From the NCBI RefSeq assembly GCF_017873175.1, contig NZ_JAGGJW010000002.1:433296-497295 (forward strand): DNA of 64,000 bases, in the 5' to 3' direction. Of this stretch, positions 55,919 through 64,000 are shown in pieces. The notes under the pieces are model-generated. The model saw nothing but the letters and a program-made list of their open reading frames with translations, was not told the origin of the DNA and ran no database searches. The stretch is from Neorhizobium petrolearium. GTDB taxonomy: Bacteria > Pseudomonadota > Alphaproteobacteria > Rhizobiales > Rhizobiaceae. Within the stretch, counting starts at the first letter, position 1, and every line of letters starts with the position of its first letter. Position numbers and translations under genes: made by a program.

Positions 55919-57385
55919 ATGTATCGCCGTCAATTCCTGAAGACGCTGGCCAGTGCGGCAGTCGTCTCGCCTGTCCTCAATTTTACCCGCGCCTATGCAA
56001 ATCCCGCTCCCACCGATCTGGTCATCGGAAGGAGGATCCTGGAGGTCAATGGCAGGGCCGCGTCCGTCTTCGGACTGGCCGACCGCAATGGGAACCCAGG
56101 CCTCGCTCTGGACGCAGGCGCCGATTTCAACGTCCGCCTCATCAACGAGACGTCCGAAGACACCCTCATCCACTGGCATGGCCTGACGCCGCCGTGGCAG
56201 ATGGATGGTGTTCCGGACAATCCGGCCGCTCTGCTTCCCGGCAAGGAGATGCGGGACTACCAGTTCCCTGTCGGTCCCGGCGGCACCCATTGGATGCACG
56301 CCCACACCCTGCAGGAACAGAGCCTGCTCGCCGCACCTCTGATCGTGCGGACTGCCGAGGATCGCGCCCGCGACGAGCAGGAAGTCGTGATCCTGCTTCA
56401 CGATTTTTCCTTCAAGTCACCCGAAGAACTGTTGGACGGACTGAAGGGTGGCGGCTCGGGTCACGGCGGAATGCCGATGGATCATCAAGCCATGATGTCG
56501 ATGATGACGAACATGCACGGTCAGCATCAGATGCCAAAGAACGGCACGTCGGGGATGGGCATGCCGATGATGGGCATGTCGACGATGGACCTCAACGACA
56601 TCGAATACGACGCCTATCTCGCGAACGACCGCACCCTTGACGACCCGGAGGTCGTCAGGATCGAGAACGGCGGCCGAGTTCGCCTGAGGATCATCAACGG
56701 TGCAACCGCCACCGCCTTCACCATCGATACCGGACGCGTTGTCGGCAGCCTTATAGCTGTGGACGGCATCGATATCGAGCCTACCTCGGCCAGCCACTTC
56801 CCGATTTCGATGGGTCAACGCCTCGACATCCGGCTGGAGCTTCCCCCAGGCTCCGGTTCGTACCCGGTCCTCGCATTGCGCGAAGGTGCCAGGGAGCAGA
56901 CCGGCATCATTCTCGCGACCAAGGGGGCGACCATTAAAAAGATCGACTCCACGGCTTCCGAAGCTGGTCCCGTTCTCGACCTCGGCCTGGAGCAACAACT
57001 CCGGGCTTCGGCACCTCTTGCCGCCCGGTCGCCCGACCATCAATTTATGATGGCACTAACCGGCGACATGGCTACCTACACTTGGAGCATCGAAACCAGC
57101 GAACCGCTGAGTGTAGCCAAAGACCGGCGGGTAAGGTTCATCATGCGCAATATGTCGATGATGTCCCATCCCATGCATCTGCATGGACATCATTTCCAGG
57201 TCGTCGGTATCAACGGCCAAGCCCTGAGCGGAGCCGTCCGGGACACCGTGATGCTGACGCCGATGGCAGAGATCGTCGTCGACTTTGACACCCGCAATCC
57301 GGGACGGTGGCCGCTGCATTGCCATCACCTCTATCATATGGCGACGGGTATGATGACGTTCATCACCTATGACGGCGCGATCTGA
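55919..57385 (+). CDS. Multicopper oxidase (CueO/CopA-like) with Tat signal
   Basis: 488-residue periplasmic multicopper oxidase. Twin-arginine signal [14 protein letters not shown] (residues 3-16). Copper ligand motifs: HWHG (near residue 84), HWMHAHT (near 123), [11 protein letters not shown] (near 418) and [12 protein letters not shown] (near 468). A methionine/histidine-rich loop (~180-225) typical of Cu(I) oxidases. Oxidises Cu(I) to the less toxic Cu(II). 78 bp after the small cysteine protein, 13 bp before the ATPase. Confidence 0.93.
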   Translation: MYRRQFLKTLASAAVVSPVLNFTRAYANPAPTDLVIGRRILEVNGRAASVFGLADRNGNPGLALDAGADFNVRLINETSEDTLIHWHGLTPPWQMDGVPDNPAALLPGKEMRDYQFPVGPGGTHWMHAHTLQEQSLLAAPLIVRTAEDRARDEQEVVILLHDFSFKSPEELLDGLKGGGSGHGGMPMDHQAMMSMMTNMHGQHQMPKNGTSGMGMPMMGMSTMDLNDIEYDAYLANDRTLDDPEVVRIENGGRVRLRIINGATATAFTIDTGRVVGSLIAVDGIDIEPTSASHFPISMGQRLDIRLELPPGSGSYPVLALREGAREQTGIILATKGATIKKIDSTASEAGPVLDLGLEQQLRASAPLAARSPDHQFMMALTGDMATYTWSIETSEPLSVAKDRRVRFIMRNMSMMSHPMHLHGHHFQVVGINGQALSGAVRDTVMLTPMAEIVVDFDTRNPGRWPLHCHHLYHMATGMMTFITYDGAI

Positions 57386-57398
57386 TCAGGAGACCGAC

Positions 57399-59615
57399 AT
57401 GGCACACGACCATCATGGACATGCCCACCACGATCATGATCATCAGCACGAAACGAACAAGTCGGGGCCTGCAAAGGCTCCGTCACAACCTCCCGCCGGA
57501 GAGGGCGTGGTTTATACCTGCCCGATGCATCCGCAGGTCAGGCAGATCGGACCGGGTAATTGTCCCATCTGCGGCATGACGCTTGAACCGGAAATGCCTG
57601 CGGTCGAGACGGGGCCAAGCCCGGAATTGGTCGACATGCAGCGCCGCTTCTGGATCGGGCTGATCCTGACCCTTCCGGTGCTTGCGCTGGAAATGGGTGG
57701 TCACCTGACGAACCTCCACATGCTCCTCGGTGCGCAAACGTCGAACTGGATCCAGATGGCTCTAGCCACCCCCGTCGTCCTCTGGGCAGGCTGGCCGTTC
57801 TTCGAGCGGGGTTGGAAGTCCATTGTGACGCGCCACCTCAACATGTTCACCCTCATCGCCATGGGCACCGGGGTCGCGTGGATTTACAGCGTCGTGGCGA
57901 CAATCCTGCCGCGCATCTTTCCGGACACGTTCCGTTCCGCCGAAGGCGCGGTCGCCGTCTATTTCGAAGCAGCGGCCGTAATCACGGTCCTGGTGCTGCT
58001 CGGCCAGGTTCTGGAACTGCGAGCCCGCGAACAGACAGGCGGCGCGATCCGTGCCCTTCTCGATCTCGCCCCCAAGATGGCGCGTCGCGTGAGGGCTGAC
58101 GGTACCGACGAGGACATCGGTCTTGACGCGGTGGCCGTCGGAGACAGGCTGCGCGTTCGCCCCGGCGAGAAAATACCAGTCGACGGTACCCTTCTGGAAG
58201 GACGAAGCTCCATCGACGAGTCCATGATCACCGGAGAATCCATGCCGGTGACCAAGGAGGTCGGTTCAAAACTTATCGGCGGGACGATGAACCAGACCGG
58301 TGGCTTCGTCATGGAGGCCGGAAAGGTCGGGCGTGATACGATGCTGTCGCAGATCGTCCGGATGGTCGCCGAGGCACAGAGGTCCCGGGCTCCCATCCAG
58401 CGTCTGGCGGACGAAGTGTCCGGCTGGTTCGTTCCCGCGGTGATCGCAATTGCTATCGTATCCTTCGTCACCTGGATGCTGATGGGTCCGGAGCCAAGGT
58501 TCGCCCATGGCTTGGTCGCGGCTGTCGCCGTCCTGATCATCGCATGCCCCTGCGCGCTTGGTCTGGCGACCCCGATGTCGATCATGGTTGGCGTCGGACG
58601 CGGCGCGAGGCTCGGCGTGCTGATCAAGAACGCAGAGGCATTGGAACGCTTCGAGAAGGTCGATACGCTGGTTGTGGACAAGACCGGAACCTTGACTGAG
58701 GGGCGACCGAAGGTCACTGCAATCGAACCGCGCGAAGGTATTTCCGAAACAGAGTTGCTCCGGCTTGCGGCCACTCTGGAACGGTCGAGCGAGCATCCGT
58801 TGGCGCTTGCCATCGTCAATGCCGCGCATGAACGTAACGTTCCCCTTGGCAATGCCCAGGATTTCGACAGTCCGGTGGGCAAAGGCGTGACGGGCACTGT
58901 CGAGGGCAGGAAGCTCGTCCTCGGCAGCCACCGGATCATGGGCGAGGCCCATATCGATGTGTCCGGCATGGCATCGAAAGCCGAGGAGCTTCGCAACGAA
59001 GGCGCGACGGTGATCTTCATAGCCGCCGACGGTGTCCTGATCGGTCTTTTCGCCATCGCGGATCCCATCAAGGCAACCACGCCGGAAGCCGTACGACAGC
59101 TCGTCGCCGAAGGCGTCCGGGTGGTGATGCTGACCGGCGACAATAAAACGACCGCTCGGGCCGTTGCCCGCAAGCTCGGCATTTCGGAAGTCGAGGCGGA
59201 AGTTCTTCCAGAAGACAAGAGCAAGATTGTCGCCCGGCTTCATAGCGAAGGCCGGATCGTTGGGATGGCCGGTGACGGCGTAAACGATGCCCCGGCGCTT
59301 GCCGCCGCCGATGTCGGCATCGCCATGGGTACAGGAACCGACGTGGCCATCGAAAGCGCGGGGGTCACACTCCTGAAGGGCGATCTCCAGGGCATTGCAC
59401 GGGCCCGACAGTTGAGCCGGACGACGATGCGGAACATCCGCCAGAACCTTTTCTTCGCATTCATCTACAATGCAGCGGGTGTCCCTGTCGCGGCGGGCGT
59501 CCTCTATCCCGCCTTCGGCATCCTGTTGTCCCCCATCATCGCTGCTGCCGCTATGGCGTTGTCCTCCGTCAGCGTGATCGGCAACTCCCTCAGACTCAGG
59601 AGTGCCCGCCTATGA
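57399..59615 (+). CDS. Copper-exporting P1B-type ATPase
   Basis: 738-residue pump. His-rich start (residues 2-22), then a YHS-like metal domain [20 protein letters not shown] (~44-63), TGES near residue 280, membrane CPC at 383-385, phosphorylated D427 (DKTGT), HP near residue 468, and [16 protein letters not shown]7 YN and TM8 MALSS signatures point to Cu(I) (P1B-1). Lacks the N-terminal GMTCxxC domain. Start 57399; the upstream frame runs into the oxidase gene. Exports cytoplasmic Cu(I) to the periplasm. Confidence 0.93.
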   Translation: MAHDHHGHAHHDHDHQHETNKSGPAKAPSQPPAGEGVVYTCPMHPQVRQIGPGNCPICGMTLEPEMPAVETGPSPELVDMQRRFWIGLILTLPVLALEMGGHLTNLHMLLGAQTSNWIQMALATPVVLWAGWPFFERGWKSIVTRHLNMFTLIAMGTGVAWIYSVVATILPRIFPDTFRSAEGAVAVYFEAAAVITVLVLLGQVLELRAREQTGGAIRALLDLAPKMARRVRADGTDEDIGLDAVAVGDRLRVRPGEKIPVDGTLLEGRSSIDESMITGESMPVTKEVGSKLIGGTMNQTGGFVMEAGKVGRDTMLSQIVRMVAEAQRSRAPIQRLADEVSGWFVPAVIAIAIVSFVTWMLMGPEPRFAHGLVAAVAVLIIACPCALGLATPMSIMVGVGRGARLGVLIKNAEALERFEKVDTLVVDKTGTLTEGRPKVTAIEPREGISETELLRLAATLERSSEHPLALAIVNAAHERNVPLGNAQDFDSPVGKGVTGTVEGRKLVLGSHRIMGEAHIDVSGMASKAEELRNEGATVIFIAADGVLIGLFAIADPIKATTPEAVRQLVAEGVRVVMLTGDNKTTARAVARKLGISEVEAEVLPEDKSKIVARLHSEGRIVGMAGDGVNDAPALAAADVGIAMGTGTDVAIESAGVTLLKGDLQGIARARQLSRTTMRNIRQNLFFAFIYNAAGVPVAAGVLYPAFGILLSPIIAAAAMALSSVSVIGNSLRLRSARL

Positions 59616-59806
59616 CCTCATCCCGCGTATGGCTGTTGATGGCGACCTCCTTCGCCGTCATCGTCGTTTTCTTTATCCTCCGCGAACACTGGGCCCATGC
59701 GCTGGGTCTCGCACCATACCTTCTCCTGCTGGCCTGCCCACTCATGCACCTCTTCCACGGTCACGGCGGGCATGGAGGACACGATCATAAGGACCGCACC
59801 CCGTGA
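59612..59806 (+). CDS. DUF2933 small membrane protein
   Basis: 64-residue protein with two hydrophobic segments (~8-22 and 30-46) and the DUF2933 ending [18 protein letters not shown]. Common in copper and mercury operons near P-type ATPases; the His-rich tail may bind metal. Overlaps the ATPase stop by 4 bp. Last gene of the copper operon. Confidence 0.85.
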   Translation: MTSSRVWLLMATSFAVIVVFFILREHWAHALGLAPYLLLLACPLMHLFHGHGGHGGHDHKDRTP

Positions 59807-59900
59807 GCTACTCGCGCTCCGCATCCAGCACGAACTGCTGGAATATGCCTTCATCGCCCGAAAGGCGGCCGAAAGCGGAAGGTTGACCAATCCTGCGAGG

Positions 59901-60845
59901 TCACCATCCAGGAGGACCTGGTGTTGGTTCTTCTCCGTGGCGGTCGTAACAGAGGAAAAGCACGGACAAGCCAAGCTTCCCAGCCAATTCCAGCCCTTGC
60001 TGCTTGCCGAGAACCATCATCGCTGTCGCCCAGGCATCGGCGCTCGTGCAATCGCCTGCGATCACCGTCGCCGAGGCGGGTGGCTCTTTGAGCGGCATCC
60101 CGAGCCGTGGATCCATTGTGTGAGAGAGGCGGCGTCCGCCGACGTCCACCCAATGGCGATAATCACCGGATGTAGCGACAGCTGAATCCACAAGCTCAAT
60201 GATGGAATGCGCGGCGCGTTCGTGAAGGTTGGGTTTCTCAACTGCAATCGCCCAGCCTCTGCCATCCGGCTGCTTGCCGAGGGCGCGCAGCTCTCCGTCG
60301 ATCGCGAAAAGGCCCGCTTCTATGCCGTGCTGGCTTGCGGTTTCCGCCAGCCTATCGACACCGTAGCCCTTGGCGATGCCATTGAGGTCAAGGCGCATGT
60401 CGGCATGTTTGCGCGCTCTCTGATTGGCCGGATCGAGCTCCAGCATATCATAGGCCGGATTGCGGCGTGCGAGGCGGGCAACCTTTATTGCCGTTTCGTC
60501 AGCCTCTGCAACTCCAAAACCCCAGGCGGCGACAGCGTCGCCCATGCCGATGTCGAAGGCTCCGCCCGAAGCTTCACCGATGGCCAAACCGATCCCGAGC
60601 ACCCTCATCAGGTGTTCAGGGAGGGCTACCCATTCGCCGGGTGCGGCAGCGTTCAGGCGATTGAGATCGCTTTCGGGCTTCCATATGGACATCTGCCGGT
60701 CGACCTCTGCAACGGCGTCCGCCATGGCAGCGCGGACTTCCACGGTTTTGAAGTCGCCTGGCATGTGAAAGAGCCCCGACCAGCGTGTCCCCATGGAAGG
60801 CCCGTTCAGGGCATGACGGGTGAGATCAGTAAACGTCTTCGGCAT
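59901..60845 (-). CDS. apbE: ApbE-family FAD:protein FMN transferase
   Basis: 314-residue flavin transferase that attaches FMN to Thr/Ser of partner proteins or hydrolyses FAD. Family motifs: DLNGIAKGYGVDRL (near residue 155), AIDGELRALG (near residue 177), ATSGDYRHWVDVGGRRLSHTMDP-like block split around residue 215, and SADAWATAMMVLG. No lipobox or clear signal peptide. Overlaps the PepSY-flavodoxin-reductase gene by 20 bp, so it probably services that operon. Confidence 0.9.
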   Translation of the reverse strand: MPKTFTDLTRHALNGPSMGTRWSGLFHMPGDFKTVEVRAAMADAVAEVDRQMSIWKPESDLNRLNAAAPGEWVALPEHLMRVLGIGLAIGEASGGAFDIGMGDAVAAWGFGVAEADETAIKVARLARRNPAYDMLELDPANQRARKHADMRLDLNGIAKGYGVDRLAETASQHGIEAGLFAIDGELRALGKQPDGRGWAIAVEKPNLHERAAHSIIELVDSAVATSGDYRHWVDVGGRRLSHTMDPRLGMPLKEPPASATVIAGDCTSADAWATAMMVLGKQQGLELAGKLGLSVLFLCYDRHGEEPTPGPPGW

Positions 60846-63024
60846 AACGGCCTTCCGCCTTAAGTGTCGCGAGATTAACGCCCTGGGGCGTCAGGATATC
60901 GGAAAGAGCAGTGGCCACCCCCGCTGCCATCTCACGACCGCCGCAGACCAGGATCTGGCCGCCCGCTGCAATCAGCTTGCCGATCCTAGCGCCGTCTTTG
61001 CGCAGGATGTCTTGGACATAAGCCGGGTTCGCGGTTCGCGAGAAAGCGGTGGCAACGTCCGCCAGACGGCCCTCCGTCTTCCAATTCGACAATTCCTCCG
61101 CATAAAGGGCGTCGCTTGCTGGATGGCGGGCTCCGAAATAGAGATACATGGGTCGACTCGCCTTGTTTGCGCGGGCAAAACCCGCAAGCGGCCCGAGGCC
61201 GGTACCGGCACCGATGAGGATGACCGGCTTGCGACCGCGTGCCGGACGGAAGCTCGGGTTGGAGCGAACGAAGGCGGTCACCGGCTGGCCGGGCTCGAGT
61301 GCCGTGAGTTGCCCGGAACAGAGGCCGCCCGGCTGCTTGCGGACACAGATCTCGAGAAACCCGTCCTTTGTGCCTGAAGCGAGCGAATAGAAGCGCGGCA
61401 CATCCGAACCTTCGGGCAGGACGCCGACCAGGTCGCCCGCCTCGAACCGGGGAAACGCCTTGCCGGTCAGGCGCTGCCGGAAGGATGTCTTCGGCAGGGA
61501 AAAGCGCAGGATGACGGTGGTCGCCTGAACGTTTGCGCCGTAGTCGCGGCGCGAGATCAGCGACAGTTCCCAGGCCTTCGGTCTGGTCGGCAGATGGTTG
61601 AGCTCGAAGCCGAGACCGAGTGTCCGGGCAAGATCGCGGCCCCAACGGGCGAAATCCTGCGGCGACTGGCGATCCACGGTGTTGTAGGGCAGCAGCGTGT
61701 CCCAGCCCTTTTCTTCCGCGACCCGGGCGACGTCGGCCGCAAAACCGCAATAAGCGGGGAAGCTGCGGTCGCCAAAGCCGAGAACGGCAAGCGAAAGACC
61801 CTGCCTGACGGGTGTACGTCGGAAGCACTCGATAAAGCCGCGCGCCGATGCCGGAGCTTCGCCGTCGCCATAGGTCGCGGCAAGCAAGATCAACCGCCGG
61901 GCGCTGGTCCATCGAGCCGGATCGAATGACGACATGGGTCCAACATGCACCTGCATGCCCTGCTCGGAGAGGGATTTCCGGAGCGTTTCAGCAAAGCCCC
62001 AGGTCGCGCCGCCCTCACTGCCGACAAGAATGATCGTGTCGGCGTGATTTGCTGAAGCCGAAGCTCCCCTCCGTTCACCACGCCCCCTGAGCCAGACGGC
62101 CAGGCCTGTCCAACAGAGGATGGGAACAGAAAGTGCAGAGAGACCGAGAAGCAGGCCGAGCCAGGCCATGCCCTGACCTGTGTGCAGCATGGCGAGCAAA
62201 TTCGTCACACGATCGAGCCAGTTCGCATCGTTCCAGGCCAGCAGCTCGCCATTGCCCTGGTCGATATAGCCTTCGCCCGCATCCGTCTTGAGCGTGAACA
62301 CGTCGGTTGCATCGCCTGCTGCCGGAAAGCCGAGGGAACGAAGTGTGCCGACCGGGGCCTCCTGCAGAACGGTTATGGAAGCGACCTGAATACCCGTAGT
62401 GCCGCTGACTTCCGACGGAAAGGGCGGAGCGCCGGCGCCCTCGGGCAGATAGCCGAACGTTGCGGCCGTCATCCAGAGAGCCGTCAGAGACGACAGCAGG
62501 AGGCCGGGTAGCGCAAGCCGCGATATGACCGCATGAAGGCGTCTATCGCCCGTACCCTTGGCGGGTTTCAGGATATGGCGCCAGCCGCCTGCGCGGCGCG
62601 CCAGCAGAAAAAGACCGGAGACGGCCAGCGTCAGCATCGTCACTGCTCCACCGGCGACAATCAGGCGACCGGTATCGCCGAGAAACAGCGAGCGATGCAG
62701 ATTGGTAAGCCACCGCTCGAGGCCGGATGTATCGGCGCTGCCGACGGGCGTGCCCGTTGCCGGATCGATGATGGACGAAACCGGTTGGTCGCCATCGAAA
62801 TAGTATGCCGTGATCCGGCCGGACGGTGCGCGCCTGATCTGCTCCACCGTGGGTTCCACGGCCTGGATCCGCGTGGCGAGTTCGGCCACACTGATCTGCT
62901 GAGCGGCAGGGATAGTGAGCGCCTCGGAGGTCGGGAAGATCGAAAGTGCCGTACCACTCAAGGTGATGGCGGTGATAAGCGCAGCTGCGACCAGCCCGAA
63001 CCAGCGGTGGAGCGACCGGATCAT
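60826..63024 (-). CDS. PepSY-membrane/flavodoxin/ferredoxin-reductase fusion
   Basis: 732-residue membrane oxidoreductase. Residues ~1-340: PepSY_TM domain with four membrane segments (~7-28, 130-150, 165-185, 275-300); ~355-500: flavodoxin fold (AATYGDGEAPASA loop); ~515-732: NADPH-cytochrome/sulfite-reductase-like FAD/NAD domain with RFYSLAS, GTGLGPLAGF and CGGREM. Passes electrons from NAD(P)H across the membrane, as in ferric-siderophore reductases. Start 63024 has AAGGAAA. Confidence 0.9.
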   Translation of the reverse strand: MIRSLHRWFGLVAAALITAITLSGTALSIFPTSEALTIPAAQQISVAELATRIQAVEPTVEQIRRAPSGRITAYYFDGDQPVSSIIDPATGTPVGSADTSGLERWLTNLHRSLFLGDTGRLIVAGGAVTMLTLAVSGLFLLARRAGGWRHILKPAKGTGDRRLHAVISRLALPGLLLSSLTALWMTAATFGYLPEGAGAPPFPSEVSGTTGIQVASITVLQEAPVGTLRSLGFPAAGDATDVFTLKTDAGEGYIDQGNGELLAWNDANWLDRVTNLLAMLHTGQGMAWLGLLLGLSALSVPILCWTGLAVWLRGRGERRGASASANHADTIILVGSEGGATWGFAETLRKSLSEQGMQVHVGPMSSFDPARWTSARRLILLAATYGDGEAPASARGFIECFRRTPVRQGLSLAVLGFGDRSFPAYCGFAADVARVAEEKGWDTLLPYNTVDRQSPQDFARWGRDLARTLGLGFELNHLPTRPKAWELSLISRRDYGANVQATTVILRFSLPKTSFRQRLTGKAFPRFEAGDLVGVLPEGSDVPRFYSLASGTKDGFLEICVRKQPGGLCSGQLTALEPGQPVTAFVRSNPSFRPARGRKPVILIGAGTGLGPLAGFARANKASRPMYLYFGARHPASDALYAEELSNWKTEGRLADVATAFSRTANPAYVQDILRKDGARIGKLIAAGGQILVCGGREMAAGVATALSDILTPQGVNLATLKAEGRYAEDVY

Positions 63025-63042
63025 GGCAATTTTCCTTCGTGA

Positions 63043-63519
63043 TTAACGCGTATAAGTGAAGTCGGCGACGTAGCGGCTGCCCGTGGCCGCCTGGCCCGAT
63101 CCGGCCGAGGTCAACGGCACGACAACCTCGTTGGGGCTGTCGCGCATGTCTTCGACGGCGGAATCAATGTGCAGCTCGTAGCCGGCATCGAAGAGCGTAT
63201 CGGCAAGATCGAGCGTGATCTTGAGCGAACGGCCGGAACCGACGCTGGCGCCGGTAATGCCGTTGATTTCGCCCGTGTCGCCACCTGTGGCGCGGTACCA
63301 GCCGCTCAGATGCTCGTAGTAGCGGGCCTTGCCGCCGGCCATCCATAGGCTGCCGACATATTTGCCCTGCGCATCCGTCACGTAATAGGCGAGATAGGCT
63401 CCGTCTCCGCCGTAGCTACGCATATTGGTGGTGAAGGTCACCTCGCTTGCAAGCGCAAGACCGGGCACCGTCAGTGTGGTTGTGATGGCCAGCACGGCCA
63501 GAAGGGATTTGATCCTCAT
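63043..63519 (-). CDS. DUF2271 periplasmic protein
   Basis: 158-residue exported protein with signal peptide at residues ~1-24 (ending LALA-SE) and the DUF2271 blocks TGGDTGEINGITGASVGSGR (near residue 84). FMN may be attached by ApbE at a Thr/Ser in such a context, but this is inference. It lies 18 bp before the PepSY fusion gene and 25 bp after the acidic protein. Start at 63519; the longer frame to 63690 is antisense-like. Confidence 0.83.
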   Translation of the reverse strand: MRIKSLLAVLAITTTLTVPGLALASEVTFTTNMRSYGGDGAYLAYYVTDAQGKYVGSLWMAGGKARYYEHLSGWYRATGGDTGEINGITGASVGSGRSLKITLDLADTLFDAGYELHIDSAVEDMRDSPNEVVVPLTSAGSGQAATGSRYVADFTYTR

Positions 63520-63544
63520 GGTTATTCTCCGCTTCGGGGACTTG

Positions 63545-63898
63545 TCAGTTCGTCTGGGCGCGCGGCTTGCTGCCGGGCGTGAAGAGGCCGTTGCCCGGAG
63601 GATTGGTGTTTTGCTGCACGGGAGCGCCACGATCGCCGTAGGCAGCACGGCCTTCGTCCTCGTCATCATCATCGTCGTCATCGCCGCCATACCGGCCGCG
63701 GTCGTTGGCGGTGTAGCGACCGTCCTCGTCGCGGTGACGGCGATCTCCCTTGCTCTCGTGCTCGCGGTAGTCCGCCTTCACGATGTCATTCCTTGTTCCG
63801 TTGCATCTCAGTGCATCGAGCGGTAGGGCCTGGCTGGCGAAGGCGGCGAGAATGGCGGTGCCGGCAACAGCGGCAAGAAGAAGTCTGCGGTCGATCAT
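63545..63898 (-). CDS. Small exported protein with an Asp-rich tract
   Basis: 117-residue protein: signal peptide at residues ~1-24, then a charged, low-complexity body with seven consecutive Asp followed by Glu/Asp (~residues 63-72) and a Pro/Asn C terminus. No family recognised. First gene of the DUF2271-PepSY-ApbE operon; may bind metal ions. Start at 63898 (MIDRRLLL); the codon at 63931 is less likely. The 102 bp to the window end should hold the promoter. Confidence 0.65.
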   Translation of the reverse strand: MIDRRLLLAAVAGTAILAAFASQALPLDALRCNGTRNDIVKADYREHESKGDRRHRDEDGRYTANDRGRYGGDDDDDDDEDEGRAAYGDRGAPVQQNTNPPGNGLFTPGSKPRAQTN

Positions 63899-64000
63899 GG
63901 GTGGTCTCCAATGAAAGAACACAAGGGGCAAAACACCTTCGGTTGGCGGCTTTTCCTTGGGTTCGGTTATGTTTTGACCGGCGTTTTGACCGATCGGCTA

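Noticed and set aside
59697..60185. 162-codon plus-strand frame after the DUF2933 gene
   Set aside because: Mostly antisense to apbE; the short part outside it has no motif or ribosome site.
63545..63898. Phase-variable or CRISPR-like repeat at the GTC/GAT tract
   Set aside because: It is an in-frame Asp-rich codon run, not spaced repeats; no CRISPR array exists in the window.

Overview
The window reads as a GC-rich alphaproteobacterial genome, most likely Rhizobiaceae (Rhizobium, Ensifer/Sinorhizobium or Shinella type). The evidence is gene content and order: a glycerol operon in the order glpR-D-S-T-P-Q-U-V, an ectoine locus in the order enuR-ehuABCD-eutABCDE with a separate doeX-doeC-doeD block, a PrsDE-like type I secretion locus with an RTX glycanase, and a hairpin repeat of the kind common between rhizobial genes. 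No rRNA, tRNA, phage, insertion sequence or CRISPR array was seen. The density of ABC transporters and catabolic operons suits a megaplasmid or chromid, but no replication gene is present to prove that.

Layout. (1) 1-7.8 kb, minus strand: glycerol uptake and oxidation, with glpV cut by the window edge. (2) 8.1-21.1 kb: a LysR regulator facing a ten-gene minus-strand operon. It encodes two peptidases, an M20 amidohydrolase, a complete Opp/Dpp-type ABC importer, a class C beta-lactamase-fold hydrolase and an MmgE/PrpD protein; the substrate is unknown but looks like a peptide or amide. (3) 21.6-36.0 kb: ectoine/5-hydroxyectoine import and catabolism. EutABC make ectoine from hydroxyectoine, EutD/DoeA opens the ring, EutE/DoeB deacetylates, DoeD transaminates and DoeC oxidises to aspartate. 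EnuR and DoeX regulate, and repeats that could be their binding sites are visible. (4) 36.2-44.5 kb: a type I secretion ATPase and adaptor flanked by two candidate cargos, an ExeM/NucH-type nuclease and a GH16 glycanase. (5) 45.2-55.2 kb: a DUF983 membrane protein, a MocR-type regulator and a full Nit1C-type cluster (nitrilase, radical SAM protein, GNAT, AIR-synthase-like protein, glycosyltransferase, flavoprotein and two small marker proteins). A near-consensus sigma-54 promoter precedes it, and an LnmK/Pnap_2097-like hot-dog enzyme is coupled to its end. (6) 55.2-59.8 kb: a copper operon behind a MerR-type (HmrR/CueR) promoter with a 19-bp spacer. (7) 59.9-63.9 kb, minus strand: a periplasm-facing redox operon of an acidic exported protein, a DUF2271 protein, a PepSY-flavodoxin-reductase fusion and ApbE.

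The least understood system is the Nit1C cluster. Such clusters are conserved across distant bacteria and are linked to nitrogen starvation and cyanide assimilation, but the product is, to my knowledge, not established. Here the promoter ties it to RpoN, and the added acyl-transfer/decarboxylase-like enzyme suggests that an acylated small molecule is made. The ten-gene peptide/amide operon is the second candidate for new biochemistry.
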